From Actinomycetota bacterium (GTDB lineage Bacteria > Actinomycetota > Actinomycetes > Streptosporangiales > Streptosporangiaceae): DNA of 64,000 nt. Of this stretch, positions 54,904 through 64,000 are shown piece by piece. Under the pieces are notes generated by a model, which saw only the letters and a list, made by a program, of their open reading frames with translations, was not told where the DNA came from and did not search any database. Within the stretch, counting starts at the first letter, position 1. Every line of letters begins with the position of its first letter. Where the stretch lies: NCBI GenBank assembly GCA_019240215.1, contig JAFAYQ010000016.1, positions 62,001 to 126,000 of the forward strand, read 5' to 3'. Made by a program: the position numbers and the translations under genes.

Positions 54904-55161
54904 ATGAACCGGATGCGGCGGTCGGTGAACCGGGCCGTCAACCCGCTGTCGACCGCGGCCACCCGCTGGTGGTGCCAGTCGGCGGTGCGCCACCGGCTGA
55001 CCGGCCACGGCCCGGCGGCCCGCCAGCGGCGCCTGATCCGCCAGCGGCAGTCAGCCGTCCGCCGCGACACCCACCACGGACCCTCCCCCCCGCAGGAACA
55101 GATGAAGGCCCGGGCGAGGGCGATCGACGACCTGCTGGCCCAGGACCGTCACGACCGGTAA
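54904..55161 (+). CDS. Small basic protein, unrecognised
   Basis: 85 residues. ATG 54904 has GGAGG six bases upstream. The product is Arg/His/Gln-rich (MNRMRRSVNRAVNPLSTAAT; RQRRLIRQRQSAVRRD) with a short charged helix at the end (EQMKARARAIDDLLAQD). No family is recognised. The same DNA has other open frames because of its composition, so this call rests mainly on the ribosome site. Confidence 0.4.
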   Translation: MNRMRRSVNRAVNPLSTAATRWWCQSAVRHRLTGHGPAARQRRLIRQRQSAVRRDTHHGPSPPQEQMKARARAIDDLLAQDRHDR

Positions 55162-55642
55162 ACGAAGCTCCGAGCACCGGATGCGGCGCGGGGCCGCGCC
55201 TGCGGAGGCAACTCCGCCCCCCTCCGGGGTCCGTGCCCTCGCCTCCGGCGGGGGTACTTCGGGCTCCGGGATGGGGGAAGACCCAGCCCCGCCCGGTCGC
55301 CGTCGCCCTCCCGGCCGCCGCGAGGGCGACGGGATGGGCCAGCCCGGCCCGCAGTATGCGCTGACGCGCACCCCTCAAGTCACACGCGCCTCAGCACTAC
55401 GTGGGACTCCGGTTCGGGAAGACTTTTAGGCAGCATTTGTAAAAAAGTCTGCCCGAACCGGGGGCTCACCCCGATCCGCGGCCCCACCTGTCACCGGTGT
55501 AACGACGGCACCAAGCAGTCCTGTCACACCCGGCCGACTGGCCTCCTGAGCCACACCCGTCACCTGAACCTGCGGGCTCACAGGGCCGGGCATCGGGCCG
55601 AGCCGGCTCCCGTGAGCCAGCCCCGCCTCGATCGGGACCCGT
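55162..55642. other. Intergenic region between the small ORF and the IclR gene
   Basis: 0.48 kb between convergent genes. The left part is GC-rich and Pro/Gly-coding only by composition. The centre holds the long inverted repeat at 55409-55461. No gene is supported. Confidence 0.5.
55409..55461. terminator. Long inverted repeat, likely bidirectional terminator
   Basis: CCGGTTCGGGAAGACTTTT (55409-55427) and AAAAAGTCTGCCCGAACCGG (55442-55461) are complementary over about 18 bp with one mismatch. The inner part is A/T-rich, giving U-tracts on either transcript. It lies between convergent genes. Confidence 0.6.
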
Positions 55643-56353
55643 CTACCCGGCCACCAGCTCGCTGATCTTGTCGCCCGCCCCCACCACGGCCGCCGCGTGC
55701 AACCGCCCCGGGGAACGGGTCAGCCGTTCGATCGGTCCGGATACTGAGACGGCGGCGACCACCCGGCCGCCCGCGCCGCGAACCGGGGCCGACACCGACG
55801 CCACCCCGGCCTCGCGCTCGCCCACGCTGGCCGCCCACCCGCGCCGGCGGACCTGAGCCAGCATCGGGGCGCTGAACTTGGCCCCCCGCAGGCCGCGGTG
55901 CATCCGCTCCGCATCTTCCCAGGCCAGCAGGATCTGGGCGGCCGACCCGGCCGTCATCGGCAGCGCCGTGCCGACCGGCACGGTGTCCCGCAGGCCGCTC
56001 GCGCGTTCGGCCGCGGCCACGCAGATGCGCAGGTCAGCCTGGCGCCGGTACAGCTGGGCGCTCTCCCCGGTGACGTCGCGCAGGTAGCCCAGGATCGGCT
56101 GGGCGACCGACAGCAACCGATCTTCGCCGGCCGCGGCCGCCAGCTCGGCCATCCGCGGGCCGAGCACGAACCGGCCCTGCCCGTCCCGGGCCACCAGCCG
56201 GTGGTGCTCGAGCGCGACCGCGATCCGGTGCGCGGTCGGCCGGGCCAGCCCGGTCGCGCTCACCAGCTGAGCCAGCGACGCCGGTCCGGTCTCCATCGCA
56301 TTGAGCACGGAAACGGCCTTGTCGAGGACGCCAACTCCGCTAGAGTTGTTCAT
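55643..56353 (-). CDS. ndgR: IclR-family regulator, NdgR/LtbR type
   Basis: 236 residues from ATG 56353 ([20 protein letters not shown], the family start; an upstream in-frame ATG adds unrelated residues). The winged HTH is [20 protein letters not shown]. The IclR effector domain shows [40 protein letters not shown], and [21 protein letters not shown]. The regulator directly divergent from leuCD in actinobacteria is NdgR (Streptomyces) or LtbR (Corynebacterium), which controls leucine synthesis genes, and the arrangement here is the same. A dyad lies in the 80-bp gap. Confidence 0.9.
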   Translation of the reverse strand: MNNSSGVGVLDKAVSVLNAMETGPASLAQLVSATGLARPTAHRIAVALEHHRLVARDGQGRFVLGPRMAELAAAAGEDRLLSVAQPILGYLRDVTGESAQLYRRQADLRICVAAAERASGLRDTVPVGTALPMTAGSAAQILLAWEDAERMHRGLRGAKFSAPMLAQVRRRGWAASVGEREAGVASVSAPVRGAGGRVVAAVSVSGPIERLTRSPGRLHAAAVVGAGDKISELVAG

Positions 56354-56366
56354 GTCTTGATACTGC

Positions 56367-56385
56367 CGTCTCGAATTGCGAGACG
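56367..56385. promoter_or_regulatory. Dyad in the ndgR-leuC intergenic region
   Basis: CGTCTCG-AATTG-CGAGACG, a perfect 7-5-7 inverted repeat centred between the divergent starts (13 bp from the ndgR ATG). It is a likely NdgR operator acting on both leuCD and ndgR. Confidence 0.65.
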
Positions 56386-56433
56386 CAACCGGAACGAAGA
56401 ACAACCGGAACGATGAAAAGGGAGATGGGCGCG

Positions 56434-57861
56434 ATGGGCCGCACGCTGGCCGAGAAAATCTGGGATGCCCACGTGGTGCGCAGCGCCGAGGGCGAGCCCG
56501 ATCTGCTCTACATCGACCTGCATCTGATCCACGAGGTCACCAGCCCGCAGGCGTTCGACGGCCTCCGGCTGGCCAACCGCCCGGTCCGGCACCCCGAGCT
56601 GACCATCGCCACCGAGGACCACAACGTCCCCACCACCGGGATCACCGGTCCCGGAGTGCCCCTCGAGGGGCCGTCCAGCCCGGTCAAGGACCCGGTGTCG
56701 CGGACCCAGGTGGAGACGCTGCGCAAGAACTGCGCCGAGTTCGGCATCCGGCTGCACCCGATGGGCGACGCCGGCCAGGGCATCGTGCACGTGATCGGCC
56801 CGCAGCTGGGGCTGACCCAGCCGGGCATGACGATCGTCTGCGGCGACTCCCACACCAGCACCCACGGCGCCCTCGGGGCGCTCGCGTTCGGCATCGGCAC
56901 CAGCGAGGTCGAGCACGTGCTGGCCACCCAGACGCTGCCGCAGATCCGGCCCAGGACGATGGCGGTCACGGTCGACGGCCAGCTGCCGCCCGGGGTCACC
57001 GCCAAGGACCTGATCCTGGCCATCATCGCCAAGATCGGCACCGGCGGCGGCCAGGGCTACATCGTCGAGTACCGCGGCGAGGCCATCCGCAGCCTGTCGA
57101 TGGAGGGCCGCCTCACCGTCTGCAACATGTCGATCGAGGCGGGCGCCCGGGCCGGCCTGGTCGCCCCCGACGAGACCACGTTCGCCTACCTGGAGGGCCG
57201 TCAGTACGCGCCCAAGGGCCGCGACTGGGAGGCGGCGCTGGAGTACTGGCGGTCGCTGCCGACCGACCCCGACGCGACCTTCGACCACGAGGTCAAGCTG
57301 GACGCGGCCCAGCTCACCCCCTACGTGACCTGGGGCACCAACCCGGGCCAGGCGCTGCCGCTGGCGTCCTCGGTGCCGGACCCGGCCGAGATCGGCAACG
57401 CCGACGAGCGGGCCGCGGCCGAGCGCGCCCTGCGCTACATGGACCTCGAGCCGGGCACCCCGCTGACCGACATCGAGGTCGACACGGTGTTCGTCGGCTC
57501 CTGCACCAATGGCCGGATCGAGGACCTGCGGGCGGCGGCCGAGATCATCCGCGGCCGCAAGGTCCGCGAAAGCCTGCGCATGCTGGTGGTGCCGGGCTCG
57601 ATGGCGGTCCGCGCGCAGGCCGAGCAGGAGGGCCTGGACCAGGTGTTCACCGCGGCCGGGGCCGAGTGGCGGTCGGCCGGCTGCTCGATGTGCCTGGGCA
57701 TGAACCCGGACACGCTGTCCCCGGGTGAGCGCAGCGCCTCCACCTCGAACCGCAACTTCGAGGGCCGCCAGGGCAAGGGCGGCCGCACCCATCTGGTCTC
57801 ACCCGAGGTCGCCGCGGCCACCGCCGTCACCGGCCACCTGTCCACCCCCGCCCAGCTCTGA
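56434..57861 (+). CDS. leuC: 3-Isopropylmalate dehydratase large subunit
   Basis: Isomerises 2- to 3-isopropylmalate together with LeuD, using a [4Fe-4S] cluster. 475 residues from ATG 56434, where AAGGGAG is 9 bases upstream and [15 protein letters not shown] is the family start; ATG 56413 and 56425 are in-frame alternatives. Seen: [31 protein letters not shown], and the cluster cysteines in [14 protein letters not shown] and [31 protein letters not shown] ends the active-site part. Confidence 0.97.
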   Translation: MGRTLAEKIWDAHVVRSAEGEPDLLYIDLHLIHEVTSPQAFDGLRLANRPVRHPELTIATEDHNVPTTGITGPGVPLEGPSSPVKDPVSRTQVETLRKNCAEFGIRLHPMGDAGQGIVHVIGPQLGLTQPGMTIVCGDSHTSTHGALGALAFGIGTSEVEHVLATQTLPQIRPRTMAVTVDGQLPPGVTAKDLILAIIAKIGTGGGQGYIVEYRGEAIRSLSMEGRLTVCNMSIEAGARAGLVAPDETTFAYLEGRQYAPKGRDWEAALEYWRSLPTDPDATFDHEVKLDAAQLTPYVTWGTNPGQALPLASSVPDPAEIGNADERAAAERALRYMDLEPGTPLTDIEVDTVFVGSCTNGRIEDLRAAAEIIRGRKVRESLRMLVVPGSMAVRAQAEQEGLDQVFTAAGAEWRSAGCSMCLGMNPDTLSPGERSASTSNRNFEGRQGKGGRTHLVSPEVAAATAVTGHLSTPAQL

Positions 57862-57887
57862 CCGCCGCCCCGTCCAGGAGAGACATC

Positions 57888-58481
57888 GTGGAACCATTCA
57901 TCTCGCACACCGGGCGCGTGCTGCCGCTGCGGCGGAGCAACGTGGACACCGACCAGATCATCCCGGCCTCGTACCTCAAGCGGGTCAGCCGCGAGGGGTT
58001 CGGCGACGGCCTGTTCGCCGCCTGGCGCGAGGACCCCTCGTTCGTGCTCAACCAGCCCGCCTACGACGGCGCCACCGTGCTGGTGGCCGGGACCGACTTC
58101 GGCATCGGCTCCTCCCGCGAGCACGCGGTGTGGGCGCTGGTCGACTACGGCTTCCGGGTGGTGATCGCGCCGCGCTTCGGCGACATCTTCCGCAACAACG
58201 CGACCAAGGCCGGGCTGCTGCCGGTCCGGCTGCCCGAGGAGACCGTGACCGCGCTGCAGGACGCGGCCGAGGCCGACCCGTCGGCCGAGGTCACGGTGGA
58301 CCTTGAGGCCCGTGAGGTACGTCACGCCGGCGCCGGGATCAAGGCGCCGTTCGAGATTGACGATTACACGCGGTGGCGGCTGATGGAGGGCCTGGACGAT
58401 ATCGGCCTCACCCTCCGCTACGCCGACGCGATCAGCGACTTCGAGGCGGGACGGCCGGGCTGGCTGCCGGTCACGGCCTGA
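57888..58481 (+). CDS. leuD: 3-Isopropylmalate dehydratase small subunit
   Basis: 197 residues, the swivelling domain partner of LeuC. It shows [39 protein letters not shown] and [23 protein letters not shown] 57888 with AGGAGAG upstream, 26 bp after leuC, in the same operon. Confidence 0.97.
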   Translation: MEPFISHTGRVLPLRRSNVDTDQIIPASYLKRVSREGFGDGLFAAWREDPSFVLNQPAYDGATVLVAGTDFGIGSSREHAVWALVDYGFRVVIAPRFGDIFRNNATKAGLLPVRLPEETVTALQDAAEADPSAEVTVDLEAREVRHAGAGIKAPFEIDDYTRWRLMEGLDDIGLTLRYADAISDFEAGRPGWLPVTA

Positions 58482-58815
58482 GGCGTCTGCCAGGAAAAAC
58501 CCGAAAGTCGGCTACATATAGCTACGACCTGATACATATCGTGGTGCCCTAATTGGCGCCGTTAAATATGTTTAATTAAAGGGCCGAAACCATGCACAGT
58601 TTCGACCTGATTACGAGGGGTTACGTAGTTTATGTGTCTATCCTGAGCCGCCGAGAAGGCAGTTCCGGCCGCCTGAACACCCGACACGCCCGGCAATCTT
58701 GGCCATGGTTATTGTGTAACGGCGCCGCATCGCCTACTTTCGGGCAGGTCAGAGGTCGCGCGCCTCGGGTGCTTGGCGCGTGCGGCCTCCCGTGGGGGAT
58801 TAGCAGGAGTGGAAT
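58482..58815. other. AT-rich upstream region of the HU gene
   Basis: 334 bp. 58500-58650 is the most AT-rich stretch noticed in the window (for example TTAAATATGTTTAATTAAAG at 58562-58581). No gene is supported; a frame at 58592-58819 runs into the HU start without its own ribosome site. Promoters for the HU gene are expected here. Confidence 0.6.
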
Positions 58816-59097
58816 ATGAACAAGCGTGATCTGGTTGACGCGATCTCCGATCGTTTGGGTGACAAGAAGTCCGCGACCGAAGCTGTCAATGCCGTCCTCG
58901 ACACGATCCAGGACGCCGTCGCTAAGGGTGACAAGGTCGCCATCACCGGTTTCGGTGTTTTCGAAAAGAGCGAGCGGCCGGCTCGGACGGCCCGCAACCC
59001 CGCCACCGGGGCCACCATCCAGGTGCCCAAGTCCTCGGTGCCGAAGTTCCGCCCTGGTGCGGACTTCAAGGCTCTCGTCAACGGCGAGAAGAAGTAG
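58816..59097 (+). CDS. hup: DNA-binding protein HU
   Basis: 93 residues, the short HU form without the Lys/Ala-rich tail of HupB/HupS. Helical dimer part [20 protein letters not shown]; beta-arm region [20 protein letters not shown] then [20 protein letters not shown]. It binds and bends DNA without strong sequence preference and organises the nucleoid. AGGAG lies six bases before the ATG. A perfect terminator follows. Confidence 0.97.
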   Translation: MNKRDLVDAISDRLGDKKSATEAVNAVLDTIQDAVAKGDKVAITGFGVFEKSERPARTARNPATGATIQVPKSSVPKFRPGADFKALVNGEKK

Positions 59098-59127
59098 CTC
59101 GAGTACTTCGAGTACTGAGCCCCATCA

Positions 59128-59155
59128 GGTGCGGGCGGTGACCACCGCCCGCACC
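59128..59155. terminator. Terminator between hup and ddl
   Basis: GGTGCGGGCGGT (59128-59139) and ACCGCCCGCACC (59144-59155), a perfect 12-bp stem with a GACC loop between convergent genes. Confidence 0.88.
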
Positions 59156-59208
59156 GCCCACGGGGGCTGATCTGGCAGTCGGCCCCCGTGCGATCAGCTT
59201 TTCAGCCG

Positions 59209-60348
59209 TTACCGCAGGCCCGGGCGCTTGTTCAGGGCCGTCGCGATGATCCGGTCCATCAGCGCGGGCAGCGGCAGCCCGGTCGCCTCCCACATCTTGG
59301 GGAAGCCGGAGGCCGGGGTCATGCCCGGCATCGTGTTGATCTCGTTGACCAGGACCTGGCCGTCCGGGGTGTAGAAGAAGTCCACCCGGGCCAGCCCCTC
59401 GCAGGAGATCGCGTCGAAGGCCACCGCCGCCAGCCGCCGGATCTCGGCGATGGCGGGCTCCGGGATCGGGGCCGGGATCACCATGTGGGTCCCGTCGGCC
59501 AGGTACTTGGCCTGGAAGTCGTAGAAGGCGGCCCCCCCGCCCACCATGACCTGCCCCGGCAGGCTGGCGTCGGGCGGGCCGCCGTCGACGCCCTCGAGCA
59601 CCGCGCACTCGATCTCGGGGCCGTCGATGGCCGCCTCGACCAGCACCTTGGGGTCGTGCTCGCGGGCCAGCTCGATCGCCCGTTCCAGCTCGGCCAGGTC
59701 GTGCGCCTTGGACGTGCCCACGCTGGAGCCGCCCCGGGCGGGCTTGACGAACACCGGCCAGCCGAGCTCGGCGATGTCGTCGAGCACCCGCTTGCGTTCC
59801 TGGCCGGCCGCCGGGCCCGCCCAGTCCCGGTCGCGCACCACCACGTACGGGCCCATCGGCAGCCCGTGGGCGGCGAACACCAGCTTCATGTACTCCTTGT
59901 CCATGCCGGCCGCGCTGGCGAACACGCCCGCGCCCGCGTACCGGGCGCCGGTCATCTCCAGCAGGCCCTGGATCGTGCCGTCCTCGCCGTAGGCGCCGTG
60001 CAGCAGCGGCAGCACCACGTCGACCGCCCCGAGGTCGTGCGGCACCTCTCCGGGGCTGAGCACGGTCAGGCCGCCCGCCGCGCCGCCCGGCCGGGCCGCG
60101 ATCTCGGCTCCCGGGTCGGCCAGCGCGTCCACCGACGGCAGCTCGCCGCCGCGGCCGATGGCCAGCCGCGCGGCGTCGCCCGGCACCTTCAGCCAGCGGC
60201 CGTCGCGGGCGATGCCGATCGGCACGATCTCGTAGCGTTCCGGGTCGAGCGCGGGCAGCACGTGCGCGGCGCTCGCGCAGGAGATCGCGTGCTCGGAACT
60301 GCGGCCGCCGAACACGACCGCGACCCGGATCTTGGCTTGCTCGTTCAC
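59209..60348 (-). CDS. ddl: D-alanine--D-alanine ligase
   Basis: Joins two D-Ala with ATP for the peptidoglycan stem. An ATP-grasp enzyme of 379 residues from GTG 60348 (GGAGG five bases upstream). Seen: VAVVFGGRSSEHAISCASA, VVLPLLHGAYGEDGTIQG, the ATP-site VFVKPARGGSSVGTSKA, IECAVLEG, and VDFFYTPDGQVLVNEINTMP (Mg-binding), then GMTPASGFPKMWEATGL. It clusters with gpsA and plsC as in other actinobacteria, 43 bp after the upstream PLP-enzyme gene. Confidence 0.96.
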   Translation of the reverse strand: MNEQAKIRVAVVFGGRSSEHAISCASAAHVLPALDPERYEIVPIGIARDGRWLKVPGDAARLAIGRGGELPSVDALADPGAEIAARPGGAAGGLTVLSPGEVPHDLGAVDVVLPLLHGAYGEDGTIQGLLEMTGARYAGAGVFASAAGMDKEYMKLVFAAHGLPMGPYVVVRDRDWAGPAAGQERKRVLDDIAELGWPVFVKPARGGSSVGTSKAHDLAELERAIELAREHDPKVLVEAAIDGPEIECAVLEGVDGGPPDASLPGQVMVGGGAAFYDFQAKYLADGTHMVIPAPIPEPAIAEIRRLAAVAFDAISCEGLARVDFFYTPDGQVLVNEINTMPGMTPASGFPKMWEATGLPLPALMDRIIATALNKRPGLR

Positions 60349-60391
60349 GCTGTCCTCCGCTCCGGTACTGGCCCGGCTGGACCAGGCCCGA

Positions 60392-61621
60392 TCAGACACG
60401 GCCCAGCGAGTCCAGGGCCAGGTAGGCGTCGGAGATGAGGTCCTCGGCGTCCTCGAGTCCGATGGAGAACCGTACCGCGCCGGGGTCGATCCCCGCAGCC
60501 TCCAGCGCGCGGGCGTCCAGCTGCCGGTGGGTGGTCGAGGCCGCGTGGCTGACCTTGGTATACGTGCCGCCCAGGGACGGTGCGATCCGCGCGATCCGCA
60601 ACCGGTCGGCGAACGCCATGCCCGCCTCCCGGCCCCCGTGCGGGGTCACGGTGACGATCGCCCCGTACCGGCCGCCCTCGGGCCCGGCGTCGAACAGCCG
60701 CCGGGCCAGCGCGTGCCCGGGGTGCTGATCCAGGCCGGGGTAGTCGACCCGGGCGACGTTCGGATGCCGGGAGATCGTGGCCGCGAACACCATCGCCGTC
60801 GAGCACTGGCGCCGGACCCGCACCGGCAGCGTCTCCAGGCCCCGGCGCAGCAGGAACGCCTCGTCGGGGGCCAGCGACCCGCCGGTGTCGACCCGGACCT
60901 GGCGGACCCGGCTGATCAGGTCGACGCGGCCGGTGACCACGCCCCCGGTGACGTCGGAGTGGCCCCCGATGTACTTGGTGGCCGAGTGCAGCACCAGGTC
61001 GGCGCCGTACTCCAGCGGGCGGCAGACGACCGGCGGGGCGAGGGTGGAGTCGACCACGAACAGCGCCCCGGTCTCGTGCGCGAGCGAGGCCAGCGCGGGC
61101 AGGTTGGCGACCGCGGTGGTCGGGTTGGCGATCGTCTCCCCGTACAGGATCCGGGTGGCCGGGCGCATGGCCGCCCGCACCGCGTCCAGGTCGGTCAGGT
61201 CGACGAAGCCGGTCTCGACCCCGAACCGGGCGGCCACGTTGCGCAGGAAGCTGTAGGTGCCGCCGTACAGCGCGGCCGGCGCGACCACGTGGGCGCCGGT
61301 CCGCGCGAAGGCCAGGAACACGGTGCTGATGGCGGCCATCCCGGACGCGAACGCCTGGGCGGCGGGCCAGGTCGGCAGGTTGGGGCCCTCGAGCGCGGCC
61401 ATCGCCCGGGCGAAGCTGTCGACGGTCGGGTTGTCGATCCGGCTGTAGCTGTAGCCGGGCTTCTCGTCGTTCAGCACCGCCGCGTACTCGTCGCTGGTGC
61501 GGAACGCGAACGCCGACGTCCGGTACACCGGGGTGCCGAGCGGCTCCTGCTCGGGCACGGGCGCCTGCGGAAGGTGCACGGCCCGCGTGTTTTCGCCCAG
61601 TTGCCTGCGCACTACGTCCAC
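60392..61621 (-). CDS. Cys/Met-metabolism PLP enzyme (cystathionine gamma-synthase-like)
   Basis: 409 residues, fold-type I. Seen: ENTRAVHLPQAPVPEQEPLG, GYSYSRIDNPTVDSFARAMA, the PLP-phosphate loop AFASGMAAIS, FVVDSTLAPPVVCRPLEYGA and the PLP lysine in LVLHSATKYIGGHSDVTGG. Such enzymes carry out gamma-replacement or gamma/beta-elimination on sulfur amino acids; the exact reaction cannot be read. GTG 61621 with GGAAGG seven bases upstream. It lies 4 bp after gpsA in the plsC-gpsA-PLP-ddl operon. Confidence 0.88.
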   Translation of the reverse strand: MDVVRRQLGENTRAVHLPQAPVPEQEPLGTPVYRTSAFAFRTSDEYAAVLNDEKPGYSYSRIDNPTVDSFARAMAALEGPNLPTWPAAQAFASGMAAISTVFLAFARTGAHVVAPAALYGGTYSFLRNVAARFGVETGFVDLTDLDAVRAAMRPATRILYGETIANPTTAVANLPALASLAHETGALFVVDSTLAPPVVCRPLEYGADLVLHSATKYIGGHSDVTGGVVTGRVDLISRVRQVRVDTGGSLAPDEAFLLRRGLETLPVRVRRQCSTAMVFAATISRHPNVARVDYPGLDQHPGHALARRLFDAGPEGGRYGAIVTVTPHGGREAGMAFADRLRIARIAPSLGGTYTKVSHAASTTHRQLDARALEAAGIDPGAVRFSIGLEDAEDLISDAYLALDSLGRV

Positions 61622-61625
61622 AACG

Positions 61626-62636
61626 TCACCTTCCGGACCCGTACCACTCCGGTTTCGCCGAGCGGGACGCCAGCAGCGCCGCCGCCTCGCTCACCGGCAG
61701 GCCCGCGTGCATGACCGCGGTCATGACCTCCGTGATCGGCATCTCCACGCCGTGCTGCCGGGCCAGGGCGAGCACGGACTCCGACGATTTCACACCCTCG
61801 GCGATCTGGCCGTTCATTGACGAAGCCTCGTCGACCGACAGCCCGCGGCCGAGGTTCTCGCCGAACGTGCGGTTCCGGGACAGCGGCGACGCGCAGGTCG
61901 CGACCAGGTCGCCCAGCCCCGCCAGCCCGGCGAAGGTCTGCGGGTCGGCGCCCAGCGCGGTCCCCAGCCGGGCGATCTCGGCCAGTCCGCGGGTGATCAG
62001 CATGGCCTTGGTGTTGTCGCCCAGCCCCATCGCCACCGCCATCCCGACCGCCAGCGCGATCACGTTCTTGATGGCGCCGCCGAACTCGCAGCCGATCACG
62101 TCGGTGTTGGTGTACGGCCGGAAGTAACGGGTGTGGCACGCCTTCTGCAGCAGTTGCGCGGTGCCCTCGTCGGTGCAGGCCACCACCGTCGCCCCGTACT
62201 GGCGCTGGCCGATCTCGCGGGCCAGGTTGGGCCCCGAGATCACGCTGATCCGGTCGGGCGGCGCGTCCAGCACGTCCTGGATGACCTCGCTCATCCGCTT
62301 GCAGGTGCCCAGCTCGATGCCCTTGATCAAGCTGACGAACTGCGCCCCGGCCGGGACCAGCGGCGCCCACCGGGTCAGGTTGTCCCGCAGCGACTGCGAC
62401 GGCACCGCGAACACCACCAGGTCGGCCCCGTCCAGGGCGGCGGCCGGATCGGTGACCGCCCGCAGCGCCGGGGTCAGCGCGATCCCCGGCAGGTACTCCG
62501 GGTTCTCGTGCCGCTCGTTGATGGCCCGGGCCAGGCCGGGCCGGCGGCAGCACAGCACGGCCGGTGTCCCGGCGTCGCACAGCACCTGGCCGAAGACCGT
62601 GCCCCAGGACCCGGCCCCCATAATGGCCGCCGTCAC
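61626..62636 (-). CDS. gpsA: Glycerol-3-phosphate dehydrogenase [NAD(P)+]
   Basis: Reduces dihydroxyacetone phosphate to sn-glycerol-3-phosphate for phospholipids. 336 residues: [20 protein letters not shown] (Rossmann), [49 protein letters not shown] (catalytic Lys) and [19 protein letters not shown]. The GTG start overlaps the plsC stop (GTGA), so the G3P-making enzyme and the acyltransferase that may use its products are coupled. Confidence 0.97.
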   Translation of the reverse strand: MTAAIMGAGSWGTVFGQVLCDAGTPAVLCCRRPGLARAINERHENPEYLPGIALTPALRAVTDPAAALDGADLVVFAVPSQSLRDNLTRWAPLVPAGAQFVSLIKGIELGTCKRMSEVIQDVLDAPPDRISVISGPNLAREIGQRQYGATVVACTDEGTAQLLQKACHTRYFRPYTNTDVIGCEFGGAIKNVIALAVGMAVAMGLGDNTKAMLITRGLAEIARLGTALGADPQTFAGLAGLGDLVATCASPLSRNRTFGENLGRGLSVDEASSMNGQIAEGVKSSESVLALARQHGVEMPITEVMTAVMHAGLPVSEAAALLASRSAKPEWYGSGR

Positions 62637-63664
62637 GTCGGACGCGTCTCCGTCTCCGTCTCCGAGACCCCAACAGCCTCAGCAGCCCCGCCAGCCTCAG
62701 CAACCCTGCCAGCCTCAAGAGCCCTGCCAGCCTCAGCAACCCTGCCAGCCTCAGCAGCCCCGCTAGCCCCACGAGCCCTGCCAGCCTCAGGAGCCCTGCC
62801 AGCCCCAGGAGCCCCGCCAGCCTCAGCAGCCCCGCCAGCCCCATCGGTCTCAGTAGCCCCATCGGCCGCAGGCGCAACAGCGCCCGCGTCCCCCCCGCCA
62901 GCCTCAGCAGCCCCAACAGCCCCAGTGGTCTCACTGGCCACGGCGGCCTTGTCCGCCTTGGCCAGGTCGTACGGGACCGCCGGGGGCGTCCCCGGCCGCA
63001 GCCCGGCCAGCAGGTTGGTGACGTCGGCCATGATCGCGGCGGTCGCCTCCCGCAGCGTGGTCGCCGTCAGCGGCTTGCCCTCCCAGGCCGACAGGTCGAC
63101 CGGCGGGCCGGCCACCAGCCGGGCCCGCTTGCGCGGCCACAGCCGCGGCTTGGTGGTGCCGTAGGGCAGCACCTCGTGGGCACCCCACTGCGCGACCGGG
63201 ATCACCGGGACCCCGGTCTTGAGTGCCAGCCGGGCCGCCCCGGTCTTGGCCACCATCGGCCACAGGTCGGGGTCGCGCGAAGCGGTACCTTCCGGGTAAA
63301 CGATCACGCACTGGCCGTCCCGCAGCGCCTCCTCGGCCTGCTTGAGCACCAGCGCCGCGTCGTTGCGGTTACGGTAAACCGGAAGCTGACCGAGGTTACG
63401 CAGGAATGGCCCGATGACTTTGACGTTGAAGACGGAAGACTTGATGAGGAAAACGGGGAAGCGGCCACCGTCGTAACTGAACACCGCGACCGCACCCCAG
63501 TCGGCGTAGGACAGGTGGTTGGGGGCGAGGATCACGCCGCCGGTGCGGGGAAGGTTCTCCTTGCCGCTCTGTTCGTGCTTCATGAGGGCGGCCAGCAACG
63601 CGCGCAGTCCCAACCCGGTGATGATCCGCAGGCCGGGCGAGTAGCTTCGCTCCTGCCTGGTCAT
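62633..63664 (-). CDS. plsC: 1-Acyl-sn-glycerol-3-phosphate acyltransferase with repeat tail
   Basis: 343 residues. The acyltransferase core (to about residue 235) has [14 protein letters not shown] (the H-x4-D catalytic pair), [11 protein letters not shown], and [12 protein letters not shown] (substrate Gly/Glu motif). It acylates lysophosphatidate on the inner membrane. The last about 100 residues are an Ala/Gly/Glu-rich tail of repeats such as [20 protein letters not shown] and [19 protein letters not shown], with no known function. The repeats lie in 62655-62930. Confidence 0.92.
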   Translation of the reverse strand: MTRQERSYSPGLRIITGLGLRALLAALMKHEQSGKENLPRTGGVILAPNHLSYADWGAVAVFSYDGGRFPVFLIKSSVFNVKVIGPFLRNLGQLPVYRNRNDAALVLKQAEEALRDGQCVIVYPEGTASRDPDLWPMVAKTGAARLALKTGVPVIPVAQWGAHEVLPYGTTKPRLWPRKRARLVAGPPVDLSAWEGKPLTATTLREATAAIMADVTNLLAGLRPGTPPAVPYDLAKADKAAVASETTGAVGAAEAGGGDAGAVAPAADGATETDGAGGAAEAGGAPGAGRAPEAGRARGASGAAEAGRVAEAGRALEAGRVAEAGGAAEAVGVSETETETRPT

Positions 63665-63738
63665 GGGGCGAGGCTTCCGATCTTCATCAGCTCAGTCTCC
63701 TGGTTGGGGTGGTTTGATGTCGAGGCAGGATCACGCTT

Positions 63739-64000
63739 ATGTCTGATGATGCCCGGTTCACCTGGGTAGTGGTGGTCCCCGTCAAAGTACTTGCCCGCGC
63801 CAAGTCCCGGATCGCCCCCCTGGCCGGTTCGCGCCGGGCCGAACTGGCGCTGGCCATGGTCACCGACACGATCAGCGCGGTGATGGCGTCGCCGGTGGCG
63901 GGGCGGGTGATCGTGGTCACCGACGACCCGGTGGCGGCGGCCGAGCTGTCGGCGGCCGGGGCGACGGTGGTGCCGGACGAGCCGAACGTGGGGCTGAACG
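63739..64000 (+). CDS. cofC: 2-Phospho-L-lactate guanylyltransferase, N-terminal part (cut by window end)
   Basis: The visible 87 residues include WVVVVPVKVLARAKSRIAPL, the nucleotide-binding start of CofC/FbiD-type guanylyltransferases, and GRVIVVTDDPVAAAEL. The enzyme activates phospholactate or phosphoenolpyruvate with GTP in coenzyme F420 synthesis. It is divergent from plsC, the usual actinobacterial arrangement. The 3' end lies outside the window. Confidence 0.9.
   Translation, partial: MSDDARFTWVVVVPVKVLARAKSRIAPLAGSRRAELALAMVTDTISAVMASPVAGRVIVVTDDPVAAAELSAAGATVVPDEPNVGLN

Noticed and set aside
58592-58819. 75-codon frame running into the HU start
   Set aside because: No ribosome site, unusual composition, and it overlaps the HU initiation region; the HU gene has its own AGGAG.

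Overview
The window comes from the chromosome of a high-GC actinobacterium. The evidence is the strong G/C bias at third codon positions, frequent GTG starts, ATGA/GTGA gene overlaps, hairpin terminators that mostly lack a U-tract, a GuaB3 paralogue next to guaB, a DUF397-type protein, a His-tailed GroEL, and the plsC-gpsA-ddl cluster next to cofC (coenzyme F420 synthesis). A Streptosporangiales-like or related filamentous lineage is plausible, but this is inference and no genus can be fixed. I see no prophage, insertion sequence, CRISPR array or rRNA operon. Almost everything is housekeeping or regulatory.

Layout. 0-5 kb: the 3' end of groEL with a terminator, a GNAT/HAD pair, then convergently two tandem paralogues carrying a bifunctional-nuclease (BFN/DUF151) domain and a beta-sandwich domain, the second fused to an ECF sigma factor. 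5-6.5 kb: mostly non-coding, with one small tail-anchored protein and tandem dyad repeats. 6.5-10.4 kb: guaB, guaB3 and trpS. 10.4-16 kb: a D,D-carboxypeptidase, an overlapping YbdK-like ligase/M20 amidohydrolase pair and an LpdA-like flavoprotein. 16-23 kb: an AraC regulator, a DUF5313-like protein, a biotin carboxylase-BCCP subunit and a membrane GGDEF-EAL protein.

23-31.3 kb: a branched-chain amino acid locus, ilvB-ilvN-ilvC-leuB-ilvE-cimA. Two separate leader-peptide attenuators are readable: one with Ile, Leu and Val codons before ilvB, and one with three consecutive Ile codons before cimA, whose product is committed to isoleucine. leuC and leuD lie at 56.4-58.5 kb, divergent from an NdgR/LtbR-type IclR regulator. 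31.3-38 kb: a toxin-antitoxin remnant with a broken toxin, DUF2630, an FAH-family hydrolase overlapping gltX, a LacI regulator, tRNA-Gln(CTG), GlsB and tRNA-Glu(CTC). 38-41 kb: a beta-phosphoglucomutase-like HAD and a GH65 disaccharide phosphorylase, probably for trehalose or maltose use.

41-54.7 kb is one long minus-strand region. It holds pntAA-pntAB-pntB, coupled by start/stop overlap to a large FtsX-type ABC permease and two ATPases. These are followed by two successive paralogous modules of membrane protein, histidine kinase and NarL-type response regulator. The two modules carry related dyad elements upstream. 58.8-64 kb: an HU protein, then ddl, a cystathionine-gamma-synthase-like enzyme, gpsA and plsC on the minus strand, and the start of cofC at the edge.

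The least familiar elements are the ECF sigma-BFN-beta-sandwich fusion with its sigma-less tandem paralogue, and the duplicated membrane protein/two-component modules with conserved upstream dyads next to the ABC transporter.
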